Position numbers and translations under genes: made by a program. This document shows, one piece after another, positions 28,312-38,309 of a stretch of 64,000 nt of DNA; the first letter of the stretch is position 1, and every line of letters starts with the position of its first letter. Source of the stretch: Bradyrhizobium barranii subsp. barranii (GTDB lineage: Bacteria > Pseudomonadota > Alphaproteobacteria > Rhizobiales > Xanthobacteraceae); the NCBI RefSeq assembly GCF_017565645.3, contig NZ_CP086136.1, positions 2,959,501 to 3,023,500 on the forward strand. Direction: 5' to 3'. The notes under the pieces were generated by a model. The model ran no database searches. It saw nothing but the letters and a program-made list of their open reading frames with translations, and had not been told where the DNA came from.

Positions 28312-29941
28312 CCCTAGCCCGTCTTATTCGTAAGAGTGCGCCTGAGGGGTAAAGCGCTGATGCGGCGTAGGATTCGGTTGCGAAGCCAACCCCATCACCT
28401 CCAACCGCGAACGCCACGCCCGCCATGACCGACGATACGATTCCGCCCTTCTCGTTTCCAGCCGTTCACGCCAAGAAAGTCACAGCTGCCTTCGATGGTG
28501 GGCGCCTAACCTCGAACGGGGGCGTGATGCTTCTGGCGATGGCCGAGCGGCGTCTCGGTTTGGCCAACAATCTGGCCCGGGTGTTCCCGGATCGGCGCGA
28601 TCCGACGCGGGTCGTGCACAGCCTGGTCGATATGCTCCGCGCTCGCATGTTCGCGATCTGCTGCGGCTACGAGGACGCCGACGACCTCGATCATCTGAGG
28701 TCCGATCCGGCATTCAAACTGGCCTGCGGACGGCTGCCGGACACGGGCCGGGATTTGTGTTCCCAGCCGACGCTGTCGCGGCTGGAGAATGCTCCGCGCC
28801 TGCGCGACGTGATCCGGCTGACCTACATTTTGGTCGACGCATGGATGGATAGCTACCCGCGCGAGCCGGCATCCGTCACGCTCGACATCGATGATACCTG
28901 CGACGTCGTCCACGGCCATCAGCAGCTCTCGCTGTTCAACGCTCATTATGACGAACGCTGCTTCCTGCCGATCCACGTCTACGACACGGAGAAGAGCCGG
29001 CCCGTGGCGGTCGTGCTGCGGCCCGGCAAGACGCCGGGCGGCGTCGAGGTGCGTGCCCATCTGCGCCGCCTGGTACGGCATATCCGGACGCGATGGCACA
29101 ACACGCAAATTACGTTCCGTGGCGACGGGCACTATGCCCGGCCGGAGGCCATGGCGTGGTGCGAGACCAACGGCATCGACTACATCTTCGGTCTGTCCGG
29201 CACCAAGCCTCTCGCCAGAAAAGTCGACGAGGTCGCCGACGACATCCGCACGCGACGCGCCATCGAGAACCTGCCGGTTCTGCGTGGCTATACCGAGACG
29301 CGCCACAAGGCAAAGTCCTGGGATCGCGAACGGCGCACTGTCGCCCGTATTGAGGCGACGATGCTCGGCCTCGACATCCGCTTCGTCGTCACCAGCCTCG
29401 ATGTCGGCTCGGCCGAGTGGATCTACGACAGCCTGTATTGCGCGCGCGGCCAAGCCGAGAATCTGATCAAGCTGCATAAGACACAGCTCGCCTCCGACCG
29501 CACCAGCTGCCGTTCGGCGCTCGCCAACCAGGTCCGTCTCGTGCTCCATACGGCCGCTTATTGGCTGATGCTGACCGTGCGCGACGCCATTCCCAAAGCC
29601 CGGGAATTGGCCGCTGCCGAGTTCGCGACGCTGCGTCTTCGTCTCTTGAAAATCGCTGCCCGTGTGGTCGAGACCACGAGCCGCATTCGCCTTGCGTTTG
29701 CCGCGGCATGTCCCGAAGCCGACCTGATCCGCGGCTTGCCAGGCGCGTTGCTGCCGCTCGGTCCTTGACCGGCGGGGCGTCCGCCCCCCGTTCGCCCAAC
29801 CTATACCTCAAGCGCGTTGCAAAGTACGGGTCGTCAGGCGGTGAAAAGCCGAAGGCAATCCTGTGCGCCTCGTCAGACAAGATGTGCGGCCGCATCAATC
29901 GGGCCAAAAAGCCGCACTCTCACGAATAGGACGGGCTAGGG
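28312..29941 (+). mobile_element. IS1380-family insertion sequence (1630 bp)
   Basis: Terminal inverted repeats of 28 bases with 2 mismatches: left end 28312-28339 beginning CCCTAGCCCGTC, right end 29914-29941 ending GACGGGCTAGGG. They bracket one 447-residue DDE transposase gene. Length and layout fit IS1380. I see no convincing target-site duplication (flanks CCTGG and TGCGG), so the target may have changed or the element may have moved by recombination. Confidence 0.88.
28425..29768 (+). CDS. IS1380-family transposase
   Basis: Full-length DDE transposase of 447 residues. N-terminal LTSNGGVMLLAMAERRLGL and RDLCSQPTLSRLEN are typical of the family. Catalytic acidic residues are visible as TLDIDDTCDVVHGHQQ (first Asp), TFRGDGHYARPEAM (second Asp) and the C-terminal YCARGQAENLIKLHKTQLAS (Glu). 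There is no frameshift or internal stop, so it is potentially active. It lies inside the inverted repeats at 28312 and 29941. Confidence 0.95.
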   Translation: MTDDTIPPFSFPAVHAKKVTAAFDGGRLTSNGGVMLLAMAERRLGLANNLARVFPDRRDPTRVVHSLVDMLRARMFAICCGYEDADDLDHLRSDPAFKLACGRLPDTGRDLCSQPTLSRLENAPRLRDVIRLTYILVDAWMDSYPREPASVTLDIDDTCDVVHGHQQLSLFNAHYDERCFLPIHVYDTEKSRPVAVVLRPGKTPGGVEVRAHLRRLVRHIRTRWHNTQITFRGDGHYARPEAMAWCETNGIDYIFGLSGTKPLARKVDEVADDIRTRRAIENLPVLRGYTETRHKAKSWDRERRTVARIEATMLGLDIRFVVTSLDVGSAEWIYDSLYCARGQAENLIKLHKTQLASDRTSCRSALANQVRLVLHTAAYWLMLTVRDAIPKARELAAAEFATLRLRLLKIAARVVETTSRIRLAFAAACPEADLIRGLPGALLPLGP

Positions 29942-29965
29942 TGCGGCAAAACGGACCAATTTGGT

Positions 29966-31696
29966 ATGCACGAACTCATTCGCGACATCACTCTCTGTAT
30001 TCTGTTTGCCTGGATGCTGGGCCTGCTCGCCCATTTCTCCCGGCAGCCGCTGATCCTGGCCTACCTTATCGCCGGCTTCTGCATAGGTCCATTCGGTGCC
30101 GGCTGGGTCAAATCACAGGAATCGATCAGCGTCATTTCCGAGCTCGGCCTGATCTTCATGCTGTTCATGATCGGGCTCGAGATCGACCTGAAGAAGATCG
30201 TGCGGGCGGGAAAGGTGATCCTGTTCGCGGCGGGCGGCCAGCTCATCGGCGGCTGCCTGCTCGGGGTGCTGTTCTTCGTCGGCATCGGCTTGTCGCTCGG
30301 CGGTGGGCATTTCGATGCGGTCTATCTCTGTGTCGCCTGCGCGCTGTCGAGCACCGTGATCATCGTCAAGGTGCTCTACGAGAAACGCGAGCTCGACACG
30401 CTGCCCGGCCGCATCACGCTCGGTGTGCTGGTGCTCCAGGACATCTTCGCCATCCTGTTCCTGGCGGTGCAGCCGAGCCTCGCCAATCTCGAGATCAGCG
30501 TCATCCTGCTGTCGATCGGCCGCGTCGCGGTGCTGGTCGCCGCCGCGCTGCTGGTCAGCCGCTACGTGCTGCCGCGCCTATTCCATCAGATTGCCCGCCG
30601 CCCCGAGCTGATCCTGCTTGGCGCGCTCGCCTGGTGCTTCCTCGTCGCCGAGACCGCGGAGCGGCTCTCACTCTCGCGCGAGATGGGTGCGCTGATCGCC
30701 GGCGTTTCGCTCTCGACCTTCCCTTACGCCCTCGACGTCACCGCAAAGGTCACCACGCTCCGCGACTTCTTCATCACGCTGTTCTTTGTCGCGCTCGGCA
30801 TGACCATTCCCGTGCCGGGCCTCTCCGTGATCGGGCTTGCCTTGATGATCGCGGCGTTCACGGTGGTGAGCCGGCTCGTCACCACCTTCGCCCCGCTCTA
30901 CCTGATGAAGCAGGGCCTGCGCGCCAGCCTGTTGCCGGCCCTTAACCTCGCGCAGATCTCCGAGTTCTCGCTGGTGGTGATCCAGACCGGCGTCGCCGAC
31001 CATCATATCGCGGCTGAAACGGCGAATGCGGCCTCCTTTGCCTTCGTGGTGCTGGCGGTGCTCTCGACCTTCGTGATGACCCGCAGCGACGAGATCACCC
31101 GCTGGGCGATCGGCCCCCTGAAGCGGATCGGCCTGCGCGACCTCGACCATGGCAACGGCCACGCCGAGGAGGGGCACGAGGGCGGCCACGGCGAGGCCCG
31201 CCGCATCGTCATCCTCGGCTTTTTCCGTGCGGCGAGCGCGCTGCTGGCCGAGATCGAACGGCAGGCGCCGGTGCTGCTCGAGCAGATCACCGTGATCGAC
31301 TTCAATCCCAATGTGTACAAGACGCTGCTGTCGCGCGGCCTGCACGTGATCTATGGTGACATCAGCAGCGCCGACACGCTGCTCCATGCCGGCGTCGGCA
31401 AGTCCGAGATGATCATCCTCAGCGTGCCGGACGCCCTTCTCAAGGGCGCCAGCAACGAGAAGCTGGTCCGCCACGTCCGTACCCTCAACCCGACCGCCAT
31501 GATCGTGGCCACGGCCGATCTTTTGTCGGATGTGAGCGAGCTCTACGCGGCCGGCGCCAGCTACGTCACGGTGACCCGGCTCAGCGACGCTCATGAGCTG
31601 TTTACCGTGATCGAAGCGGCCCAGGCTGGCCTGCTGGCCGACAAGCGGGCCGAACTCGATGTCCGGCTCGGCGAGCGGCGCGAAGTGCTGCCCTGA
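29966..31696 (+). CDS. Monovalent cation:proton antiporter of KefB/YbaL type with RCK_N domain
   Basis: Inner-membrane CPA2 transporter of 576 residues. About 11-12 transmembrane helices span residues 5-375, including GLIFMLFMIGLEID and ALSSTVIIVKVL. A cytosolic His-rich linker (HGNGHAEEGHEGGHGE, about 394-410) leads to a Rossmann RCK_N/TrkA_N domain. The usual GxGxxG is replaced by GFFRAAS, so NAD binding may be changed. The C-terminal AELDVRLGERREVLP tail is short. The gene starts 25 bases after the right end of the IS1380 element, which has replaced its upstream region. Confidence 0.9.
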   Translation: MHELIRDITLCILFAWMLGLLAHFSRQPLILAYLIAGFCIGPFGAGWVKSQESISVISELGLIFMLFMIGLEIDLKKIVRAGKVILFAAGGQLIGGCLLGVLFFVGIGLSLGGGHFDAVYLCVACALSSTVIIVKVLYEKRELDTLPGRITLGVLVLQDIFAILFLAVQPSLANLEISVILLSIGRVAVLVAAALLVSRYVLPRLFHQIARRPELILLGALAWCFLVAETAERLSLSREMGALIAGVSLSTFPYALDVTAKVTTLRDFFITLFFVALGMTIPVPGLSVIGLALMIAAFTVVSRLVTTFAPLYLMKQGLRASLLPALNLAQISEFSLVVIQTGVADHHIAAETANAASFAFVVLAVLSTFVMTRSDEITRWAIGPLKRIGLRDLDHGNGHAEEGHEGGHGEARRIVILGFFRAASALLAEIERQAPVLLEQITVIDFNPNVYKTLLSRGLHVIYGDISSADTLLHAGVGKSEMIILSVPDALLKGASNEKLVRHVRTLNPTAMIVATADLLSDVSELYAAGASYVTVTRLSDAHELFTVIEAAQAGLLADKRAELDVRLGERREVLP

Positions 31697-31886
31697 AGGC
31701 GGCGCGGCCGCTTTCCGTCCGGGCCGTGTGCGCCTATATCCCTGGTATCTTCGGTGCAAGCCTTAGACCCGCGGGCCGGCCCGCCATCAGGCATATGCGG
31801 TTGCGTCCAGGACACTAGCGCTTGGGGCCAAGTCCGGCTAAGGCGTCCGGCGAAGCCTCCCGGCCATAACCGATAGAGATTGGGAA

Positions 31887-32963
31887 ATGCCCGATAACGT
31901 TCAGGAAGTCTTGCAGGCCTTTGCCCGGGGTGAGCTCGTGGTCGTCACCGACGACGAGGACCGCGAGGGCGAGGGCGATCTGATCGTCGCCGCCTCGCTC
32001 TGCACCGCCGAGAAGATGGCGTTCATCATCCGCCATACCTCCGGCATCGTCTGCGCGCCCGTGACCACCGAGGACGCGCGCCGCCTCCGGCTCGATCCGA
32101 TGGTGGCCCACAACGATTCCGCGCACACCACCGCGTTCACGGTCTCGATCGACTACAAGCCCGACGGCGGCACCGGCATCTCGGCCGAAGAGCGCGCCTC
32201 GTGCTGCCGCGCGCTGTCCAATCCCAATGTCGGCGCCAACGATTTCGCCCGTCCGGGCCACATCTTCCCGCTGATTGCCAAGGACGGCGGCGTGCTCTTG
32301 CGCTCCGGCCATACCGAGGCCGCGGTCGATCTGTGCAAGCTCTCCGGCCTGCCGCCGGTCGGTGTCATCAGCGAGCTGATGAACGACGACGGCAGCGTGA
32401 TGAAGGGCGAGCAGGTTGCGCAGTTCGCCGCCAGGCACAAGCTCAAGCATGTCACCATCGCCGACATGATCGCCTACCGCCAGGTGCGCGAGAAGCTGAT
32501 CGAGCGGGTCTCGACCTTCGTCACCGACAGCCCGATCGGGCCGCTTCAGGGCTATGCCTACCGCTCGCCGTTCGATTCCATCGCCCACGTCGCGTTCGTC
32601 TATAACGGCGTCGGCGACGGCAAGAACGTGCTGACGCGCTTCCACAAGCCCAACATCGTCAAGGACATCTTCACCGGCCACAAGCGCATGGCGGCGGTGC
32701 TCGAGCACTTCAAGAAGTCCGGCCGTGGCGTCTTGGTTTACCTGCGTGACGGCGCCGCCGGTGTCCCCGTTGCTCCCCTGCCCGATGAGAGCGCGAGCGA
32801 GGCGGACCGCAACCGCCAGTGGCGCGAGGTCGGTGTCGGCGCGCAGATCCTGCGCGATCTCGGCGTCACCTCGATCCGCCACCTCACCTCGTCGGTGCAC
32901 GACTACAAGGGCCTGTCAGGCTTCGGCATCGAGATCGTCGCCAACGAGCAGCTTGAAAGCTAG
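31887..32963 (+). CDS. ribB: 3,4-dihydroxy-2-butanone 4-phosphate synthase with degenerate GTP cyclohydrolase II domain
   Basis: Riboflavin-synthesis enzyme of 358 residues that converts ribulose 5-phosphate to DHBP. The N-terminal domain (1-205) is complete: DDEDREGEGDLIVAA, RPGHIFPL and LLRSGHTEAAVDL. The C-terminal half has a RibA-like outline (SPIGPLQGYAYRS ... VGVGAQILRDLGVTSIRHL) but lacks the three zinc-binding cysteines and the catalytic segment of GTP cyclohydrolase II. Only the DHBP activity is expected. It stands alone, and no FMN riboswitch can be seen upstream. Confidence 0.92.
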   Translation: MPDNVQEVLQAFARGELVVVTDDEDREGEGDLIVAASLCTAEKMAFIIRHTSGIVCAPVTTEDARRLRLDPMVAHNDSAHTTAFTVSIDYKPDGGTGISAEERASCCRALSNPNVGANDFARPGHIFPLIAKDGGVLLRSGHTEAAVDLCKLSGLPPVGVISELMNDDGSVMKGEQVAQFAARHKLKHVTIADMIAYRQVREKLIERVSTFVTDSPIGPLQGYAYRSPFDSIAHVAFVYNGVGDGKNVLTRFHKPNIVKDIFTGHKRMAAVLEHFKKSGRGVLVYLRDGAAGVPVAPLPDESASEADRNRQWREVGVGAQILRDLGVTSIRHLTSSVHDYKGLSGFGIEIVANEQLES

Positions 32964-32965
32964 CG

Positions 32966-33006
32966 CTGTCATTCCGGGGGCGCGCGCTGCGCATTCCCGG
33001 GGTTCA
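32966..33006. repeat. Short GC-rich intergenic repeat
   Basis: GTCATTCCGGGGGCG...CATTCCCGGGGTT, the kind of short palindromic intergenic sequence scattered through Bradyrhizobium chromosomes. It lies between ribB and gcdH. Confidence 0.4.
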
Positions 33007-33101
33007 CGCAGAGCCATCCATCTGCAACGCAATTGCACTTGTTGCCGCGGCGCTTTACTTTGTCGGGCAAATTTTGGCGGAACCAGACGAAAGGACGTTT
33101 C

Positions 33102-34316
<1,215 letters not shown>

Positions 34317-34347
34317 GCCGGATTCGGTGCTGGTTGCTTTGCTCAGC

Positions 34348-34448
34348 TGTCATCGTCCGCGAAAGCGGACGATCCGGTATCCCAGAGACCTCGCCTTCGC
34401 CTCAGGCGCCGCGGCGTACTGGATACCCCGCTTTCGCGGGGTATGACG
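34348..34448. repeat. Intergenic repeat with two hairpins
   Basis: Contains GTCCGCGAAAGCGGAC and CCCCGCTTTCGCGGGG, each self-complementary, separated by about 60 bases with CGCCTCAGGCG. This is a known style of Bradyrhizobium intergenic repeat. It lies between gcdH and the MBL hydrolase gene and may end the gcdH transcript. Confidence 0.6.
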
Positions 34449-34478
34449 AAGAGTGTGGCGGTACGTACAGGAAGCCTC

Positions 34479-35396
34479 ATGTCCGACAACGACGACATCC
34501 CGTTCAACCGCAACTTTCCGCTCAAGGCCGGTGTCGTCGAGGAAGTCCGTCCCGGCGTGCGGCGCGTGCTCTGTAACAATCCGAGCCCGTTCACCTTCAC
34601 CGGCACGGTCAGCTACATCGTAGGCCAAGGCAACGTCGCGATCATCGATCCCGGTCCGAACGACGAGGCGCACGCGGCGGCGCTGCTCGATGCCGTCAGG
34701 GGCGAGACGGTGAGCCATATCTTCGTCACCCACACCCATCGCGACCATTCGCCGAACACCGCGCGGATCAAGCAGGCGACCGGCGCGCCCGTCTATGCCG
34801 AGGGCCCGCACCGTGCCTCGCGCCCGCGCTTCGAGAGCGAGAAGCACAATCCGGAGTCCGGCGCCGACCGCGATTTCGCGCCCGATATCAGGATCGCCCA
34901 TGGCGACGTCGTCGAGGGTGCCGGCTGGCGTCTGGAGGCCGTGGCGACGCCCGGCCACACCGCCAATCATCTCGCCTTCGCCTGGCCCGAACGGAAATTC
35001 AACTTCGTCGGCGATCACGTGATGGGCTGGTCGACCTCGATCGTGGCGCCGCCCGACGGCTCGATGATCGACTACATGGAGTCGCTCGACCGCCTCGCCG
35101 CGCGCGAGGAGGATCTGTATTTCTCAGGCCACGGCCCGGAGATCCCGGACGGCCAGCGCTTCGTGCGCTTCCTGATTCGTCACCGCAAGGCGCGCGAGGC
35201 CTCGATCCTGCATCGCCTGGCCAAGGGCGAGGCCGATATCCCGACCATGGTGCGCGCGATCTATATCGGCATCGATCCCAGGCTGACGACGGCCGCCGGC
35301 TATTCCGTCCTGGCGCATCTGGAAGATCTGGTCGCGCGCGGCGTGGTGACGACGGACGGCGATCCCGTGATCGGCGGGACGTATCGAATGGCTTAG
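34479..35396 (+). CDS. MBL-fold metallo-hydrolase (LACTB2-like)
   Basis: Metallo-beta-lactamase-fold hydrolase of 305 residues. The zinc motif is VTHTHRDHSPN (HxHxDH), with further ligands in TPGHTANHLAF, VGDHVMGWSTS and SGHGPEI. A C-terminal winged-helix segment (GYSVLAHLEDLVARGVV) resembles LACTB2/BLACT_WH proteins, some of which cut RNA. ATG 34479 is preceded by GGAAG. The substrate is unknown. Confidence 0.9.
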   Translation: MSDNDDIPFNRNFPLKAGVVEEVRPGVRRVLCNNPSPFTFTGTVSYIVGQGNVAIIDPGPNDEAHAAALLDAVRGETVSHIFVTHTHRDHSPNTARIKQATGAPVYAEGPHRASRPRFESEKHNPESGADRDFAPDIRIAHGDVVEGAGWRLEAVATPGHTANHLAFAWPERKFNFVGDHVMGWSTSIVAPPDGSMIDYMESLDRLAAREEDLYFSGHGPEIPDGQRFVRFLIRHRKAREASILHRLAKGEADIPTMVRAIYIGIDPRLTTAAGYSVLAHLEDLVARGVVTTDGDPVIGGTYRMA

Positions 35397-35463
35397 GGGC
35401 GAATGGCGAATAGGGAGCAGCGAATAGGTGCTTTCCACTCGCTATTTGCTACTCCCCATTCGC
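35397..35463. repeat. Imperfect inverted repeat between convergent genes
   Basis: GGCGAATAGGGAGCAGCGAATAG and, in inverse form near 35438-35463, GGCGAATGGGGAGTAGCAAATAG pair with three mismatches around a short loop. The GGCGAAT/GCGAATAG motif is also partly tandem. It may serve as a shared terminator. Confidence 0.6.
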
Positions 35464-35468
35464 CGATC

Positions 35469-36323
35469 TCATTTCTTCACCGTCTTCGCCGGTGCCTTCG
35501 GTGGCGCGACCGGCGTCTTCTTCGCCGGTTTCAGCGCGTCGGCGTCGGCGGCGGTGTTGAGATCGTCGATGAATTTTTTGACGCGCGCGGCGTTGCTGCC
35601 GAGATCACTGTCGAAATAGCGCGACGCCGAGCGGATATCGACGCGGGAATCGTCACCATCGGGCACGACCCGGATCGAGATGTCCTCGCGGAACCCCATG
35701 ATCGGCGTCCGTGCCACCGCCTCGATGCGGCCGATACGGCGCGGCGGCTGCGGCTCGCGCTCGTCGATGACGAGCCATTTGCGCTTGATGACGAGCTGGC
35801 GCGCGATCGCATAGGCCCGATCGACCGGGATCTCCAGCTCGATCGGCTCGATGTCCGGGTAGAACTGGCGCTGCTGCTCGGCCGAATAGAGGCCGGCATA
35901 GACCGCGGTGTTGGTGCCATCGCCGGTGCGCAGATGCGCGAGCGCGTCGAAGCGCGGCGGGTCGATCGGGTTGGTGGTGATGTCGTAGATCGGCGGCAGC
36001 TTGCGGTATTGCAGGGCGAGATAAGCGGGATAAGCGAGGATCGCGCCGTTGATGAGGAAGGCGAGCAGGATGCGCCCCATGCCGCGCGAGCCGTTCTGCC
36101 AGATAGCGGCAAAGCCCGCGAGCCCAAACAGGATCGAGAGGCCGGCGATCGCGAGCCCGCCGAAGAACGTCATCAGCGCCGGCCTCATCTCCAGGAAGTC
36201 GAAGCGGACGATGATGATCGAGACCACCACGGCCACCACCGCGAACACGGCCAGATTACGCGCCCAGCTCGCGAGGCTGGACACGGGCTCCGACTGATAG
36301 GGAGCGGAAAACCTGCGGGCCAT
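35469..36323 (-). CDS. DUF1499 membrane protein (284 aa)
   Basis: Inner-membrane protein. Three transmembrane helices (about residues 22-44, 50-72 and 85-103) are followed by a cytosolic or periplasmic DUF1499 domain: HLRTGDGTNTAVYAG, RIGRIEAVARTPIMGFREDI and SRVDIRSASRYFDSDLGSNA. A Lys/Ala/Pro-rich tail ends the chain. ATG 36323 was chosen because the first helix follows; the extra 24 residues of the longer frame lack a ribosome binding site. The function is unknown. Confidence 0.85.
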   Translation of the reverse strand: MARRFSAPYQSEPVSSLASWARNLAVFAVVAVVVSIIIVRFDFLEMRPALMTFFGGLAIAGLSILFGLAGFAAIWQNGSRGMGRILLAFLINGAILAYPAYLALQYRKLPPIYDITTNPIDPPRFDALAHLRTGDGTNTAVYAGLYSAEQQRQFYPDIEPIELEIPVDRAYAIARQLVIKRKWLVIDEREPQPPRRIGRIEAVARTPIMGFREDISIRVVPDGDDSRVDIRSASRYFDSDLGSNAARVKKFIDDLNTAADADALKPAKKTPVAPPKAPAKTVKK

Positions 36324-36433
36324 CGGGTGAAGCTCTGCCGGGGTTTCGGGGGCGATGTCGGCCGATTTGGCGCGACGATGGGCCGTTGAGACCACGGCCC
36401 GGAGGCAAATTCAAGGGTTCCGCATGCGCCCCG

Positions 36434-36558
36434 ACCGTCATGCCCGGGCATAGCCGTCCGAAGGACGGCGTCGCTTGCGCTCGCCTATGCCCGGGCATCC
36501 ACGTTCTCCGTGCCGCGGAGCAAGGCGTCATGGCCGGGACAAGCCCGGCCATGACGTT
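36434..36558 (+). repeat. Dispersed intergenic palindromic repeat, copy 2
   Basis: Near-identical inverse copy of 24026-24150, with the same TGCCCGGGCA pair, the CCGTCC-GAAGGACGGC hairpin and a final GGCCGGG-ACAAG-CCCGGCC hairpin. It lies upstream of the DUF1499 gene and downstream of the acyl-CoA ligase gene. Confidence 0.8.
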
Positions 36559-36616
36559 GTGGAGGCTTCAATGCGTCGAGCGCTCACGCCCTCCAGGGGG
36601 AGGGCGGTACCGAGGG

Positions 36617-38245
36617 TTACGCCGCCGCGTTCGGGAAACGGTAATCCTTGAACTGGTCGCGTAGTGCGGTCTTCAGGATCTTGCCGGTCGCGGTGTGCGG
36701 AATGCCTTCGACGAAGGCGACGTCGTCAGGCATCCACCATTTGGCGATCTTGCCGTCCATGAACTTCAGGATGTCCTCGCGGCTGGCCTGCTGGCCCTGC
36801 TTGAGCTGCACGATCAGCAGCGGCCGCTCGTCCCATTTGGGATGATAGATGCCGATGACGGCGGCCTCCGCCACGGCGGGATGGCCGACCGCGAGGTTTT
36901 CGAGGTCGATCGAGGAGATCCACTCGCCGCCGGACTTGATCACGTCCTTGGAGCGGTCGGTGATCCGCATGTAGCCGGCCTCGTCGATGGTCGCGACGTC
37001 ACCGGTGTCGAAGAAGCCTTCCTCGTCGAGGATGTTGCTGTCGACGCGGTAATAGGCCTTGGCGACGGCGGGGCCGGAGACCTTGAGACGGCCGAAGGTC
37101 TTGCCGTCCCAGGGCAGCTCCTTGCCGGCATCGTCGGTGATCTTCATCTCCACCGCAAAGGGCGCATAGCCCTGCATCTGCAGCACGTCGAGCCGCGCCT
37201 CACCGGTCGCATTCTGGAACGGCGGCTTCAGCGCCGCGACGCTGCCGATCGGGCTCATCTCGGTCATGCCCCAGGCGTGGCGCACGTTCGAGCCCATGTC
37301 GAGGAAGGCCTTGATCATCGAGCGCGGCATCGCCGAGCCGCCGCAGATCACCATCTTCAAAGCCGGCAGCTTCAGATTGTTGGCCGCCATGTGCTGCAGC
37401 AGCATCAGCCACACCGTGGGCACGCCCGCCGTGTGCGTCACCTTCTCGGTCGAGAGCAACTCGTAGACGGAGGCGCCGTCGAGCTTGGCGCCGGGCATGA
37501 CCAGCTTGGTGCCTTGCGAGGGGGCCGAGAAGGCGATGCCCCAGCTATTGGCATGGAACAGCGGCACCACCGGCAGCATTGTCTCGGACGCGCTGGTGCC
37601 GAGCGCATCGACATTGTTCGCCATCAGCGCGTGCAGCACGTTGGAGCGATGCGAATACAGAACACCCTTCGGATCGCCCGTGGTGCCGGATGTGTAGCAC
37701 ATCGCGGCTGCCGTGTTCTCGTCAAAGTCCTTCCATTCGAACTTGCCGTCGGCCTCCGCGATCCAGTCCTCGTAGGCGACCACGTTCTTCAGCGTCGTCT
37801 GCGGCATGTGCGCCTTGTCGGTGAGCACGACGTAGCGTTCCACGCTTGGCAGCTTGTCGGCGATCTTCTCCAGGACCGGAACGAAGGTGAGGTCGGTCAT
37901 CACGATGCGGTCCTGCGCATGGTTGATGATCCAGGCGATCTGCTCGGGGAAAAGGCGGGGATTGACGGTATGGCAGATGGCGCCGATCCCCATGATGCCG
38001 TACCAGACCTCGAGATGGCGCCAGGTGTTCCAGGCGATCGTTGCGACACGGTCACCGAGCTTGATGCCGTCTCGCTCCAGCACCTGCGAGACCTTGAGCG
38101 CCCGCTTGTGGATTTCGCCGTAGGTGGTGCGATGGATCGGTCCCTCGACCGATCGCGTAACGACCTCCTGCTTGCCATGAATCTTGGCGGCGTGTTCGAT
38201 GATCCGGTGGCAGAGCAGGGGCCAATCTTGCATCAAACCAAGCAT
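36617..38245 (-). CDS. Fatty-acid--CoA ligase (acyl-CoA synthetase)
   Basis: ANL-superfamily adenylating enzyme of 542 residues that forms acyl-CoA from a medium- or long-chain acid, ATP and CoA. The P-loop motif [16 protein letters not shown] is at about 186-201, followed by the adenylate motifs [11 protein letters not shown] and [34 protein letters not shown]. The catalytic Lys is near the end ([15 protein letters not shown]). GGAGG lies upstream of the ATG. The sequence class matches the LC-FACS/alkK-like group of alphaproteobacteria; the exact chain length is unknown. Confidence 0.93.
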   Translation of the reverse strand: MLGLMQDWPLLCHRIIEHAAKIHGKQEVVTRSVEGPIHRTTYGEIHKRALKVSQVLERDGIKLGDRVATIAWNTWRHLEVWYGIMGIGAICHTVNPRLFPEQIAWIINHAQDRIVMTDLTFVPVLEKIADKLPSVERYVVLTDKAHMPQTTLKNVVAYEDWIAEADGKFEWKDFDENTAAAMCYTSGTTGDPKGVLYSHRSNVLHALMANNVDALGTSASETMLPVVPLFHANSWGIAFSAPSQGTKLVMPGAKLDGASVYELLSTEKVTHTAGVPTVWLMLLQHMAANNLKLPALKMVICGGSAMPRSMIKAFLDMGSNVRHAWGMTEMSPIGSVAALKPPFQNATGEARLDVLQMQGYAPFAVEMKITDDAGKELPWDGKTFGRLKVSGPAVAKAYYRVDSNILDEEGFFDTGDVATIDEAGYMRITDRSKDVIKSGGEWISSIDLENLAVGHPAVAEAAVIGIYHPKWDERPLLIVQLKQGQQASREDILKFMDGKIAKWWMPDDVAFVEGIPHTATGKILKTALRDQFKDYRFPNAAA

Positions 38246-38309
38246 TCAGACATTCCTCCGAGGTGGGCTGGACTTTTTATAGCTCTCAGCGCTGGGCCAA
38301 AGAATTGTC

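Noticed and set aside
28506..29549. Minus-strand open frame inside the IS element
   Set aside because: Antisense to the transposase, which has its catalytic motifs in the plus frame; no IS1380 passenger gene is known in this position.
31740..31886. Possible FMN riboswitch before ribB (ATCTTCGGTGCAAG resembles the aptamer start)
   Set aside because: Only the first few bases agree. The CCCTACCGGCGGT and GTCCGGATGRGAGAAG-type segments are absent, so the six-stem aptamer cannot form.
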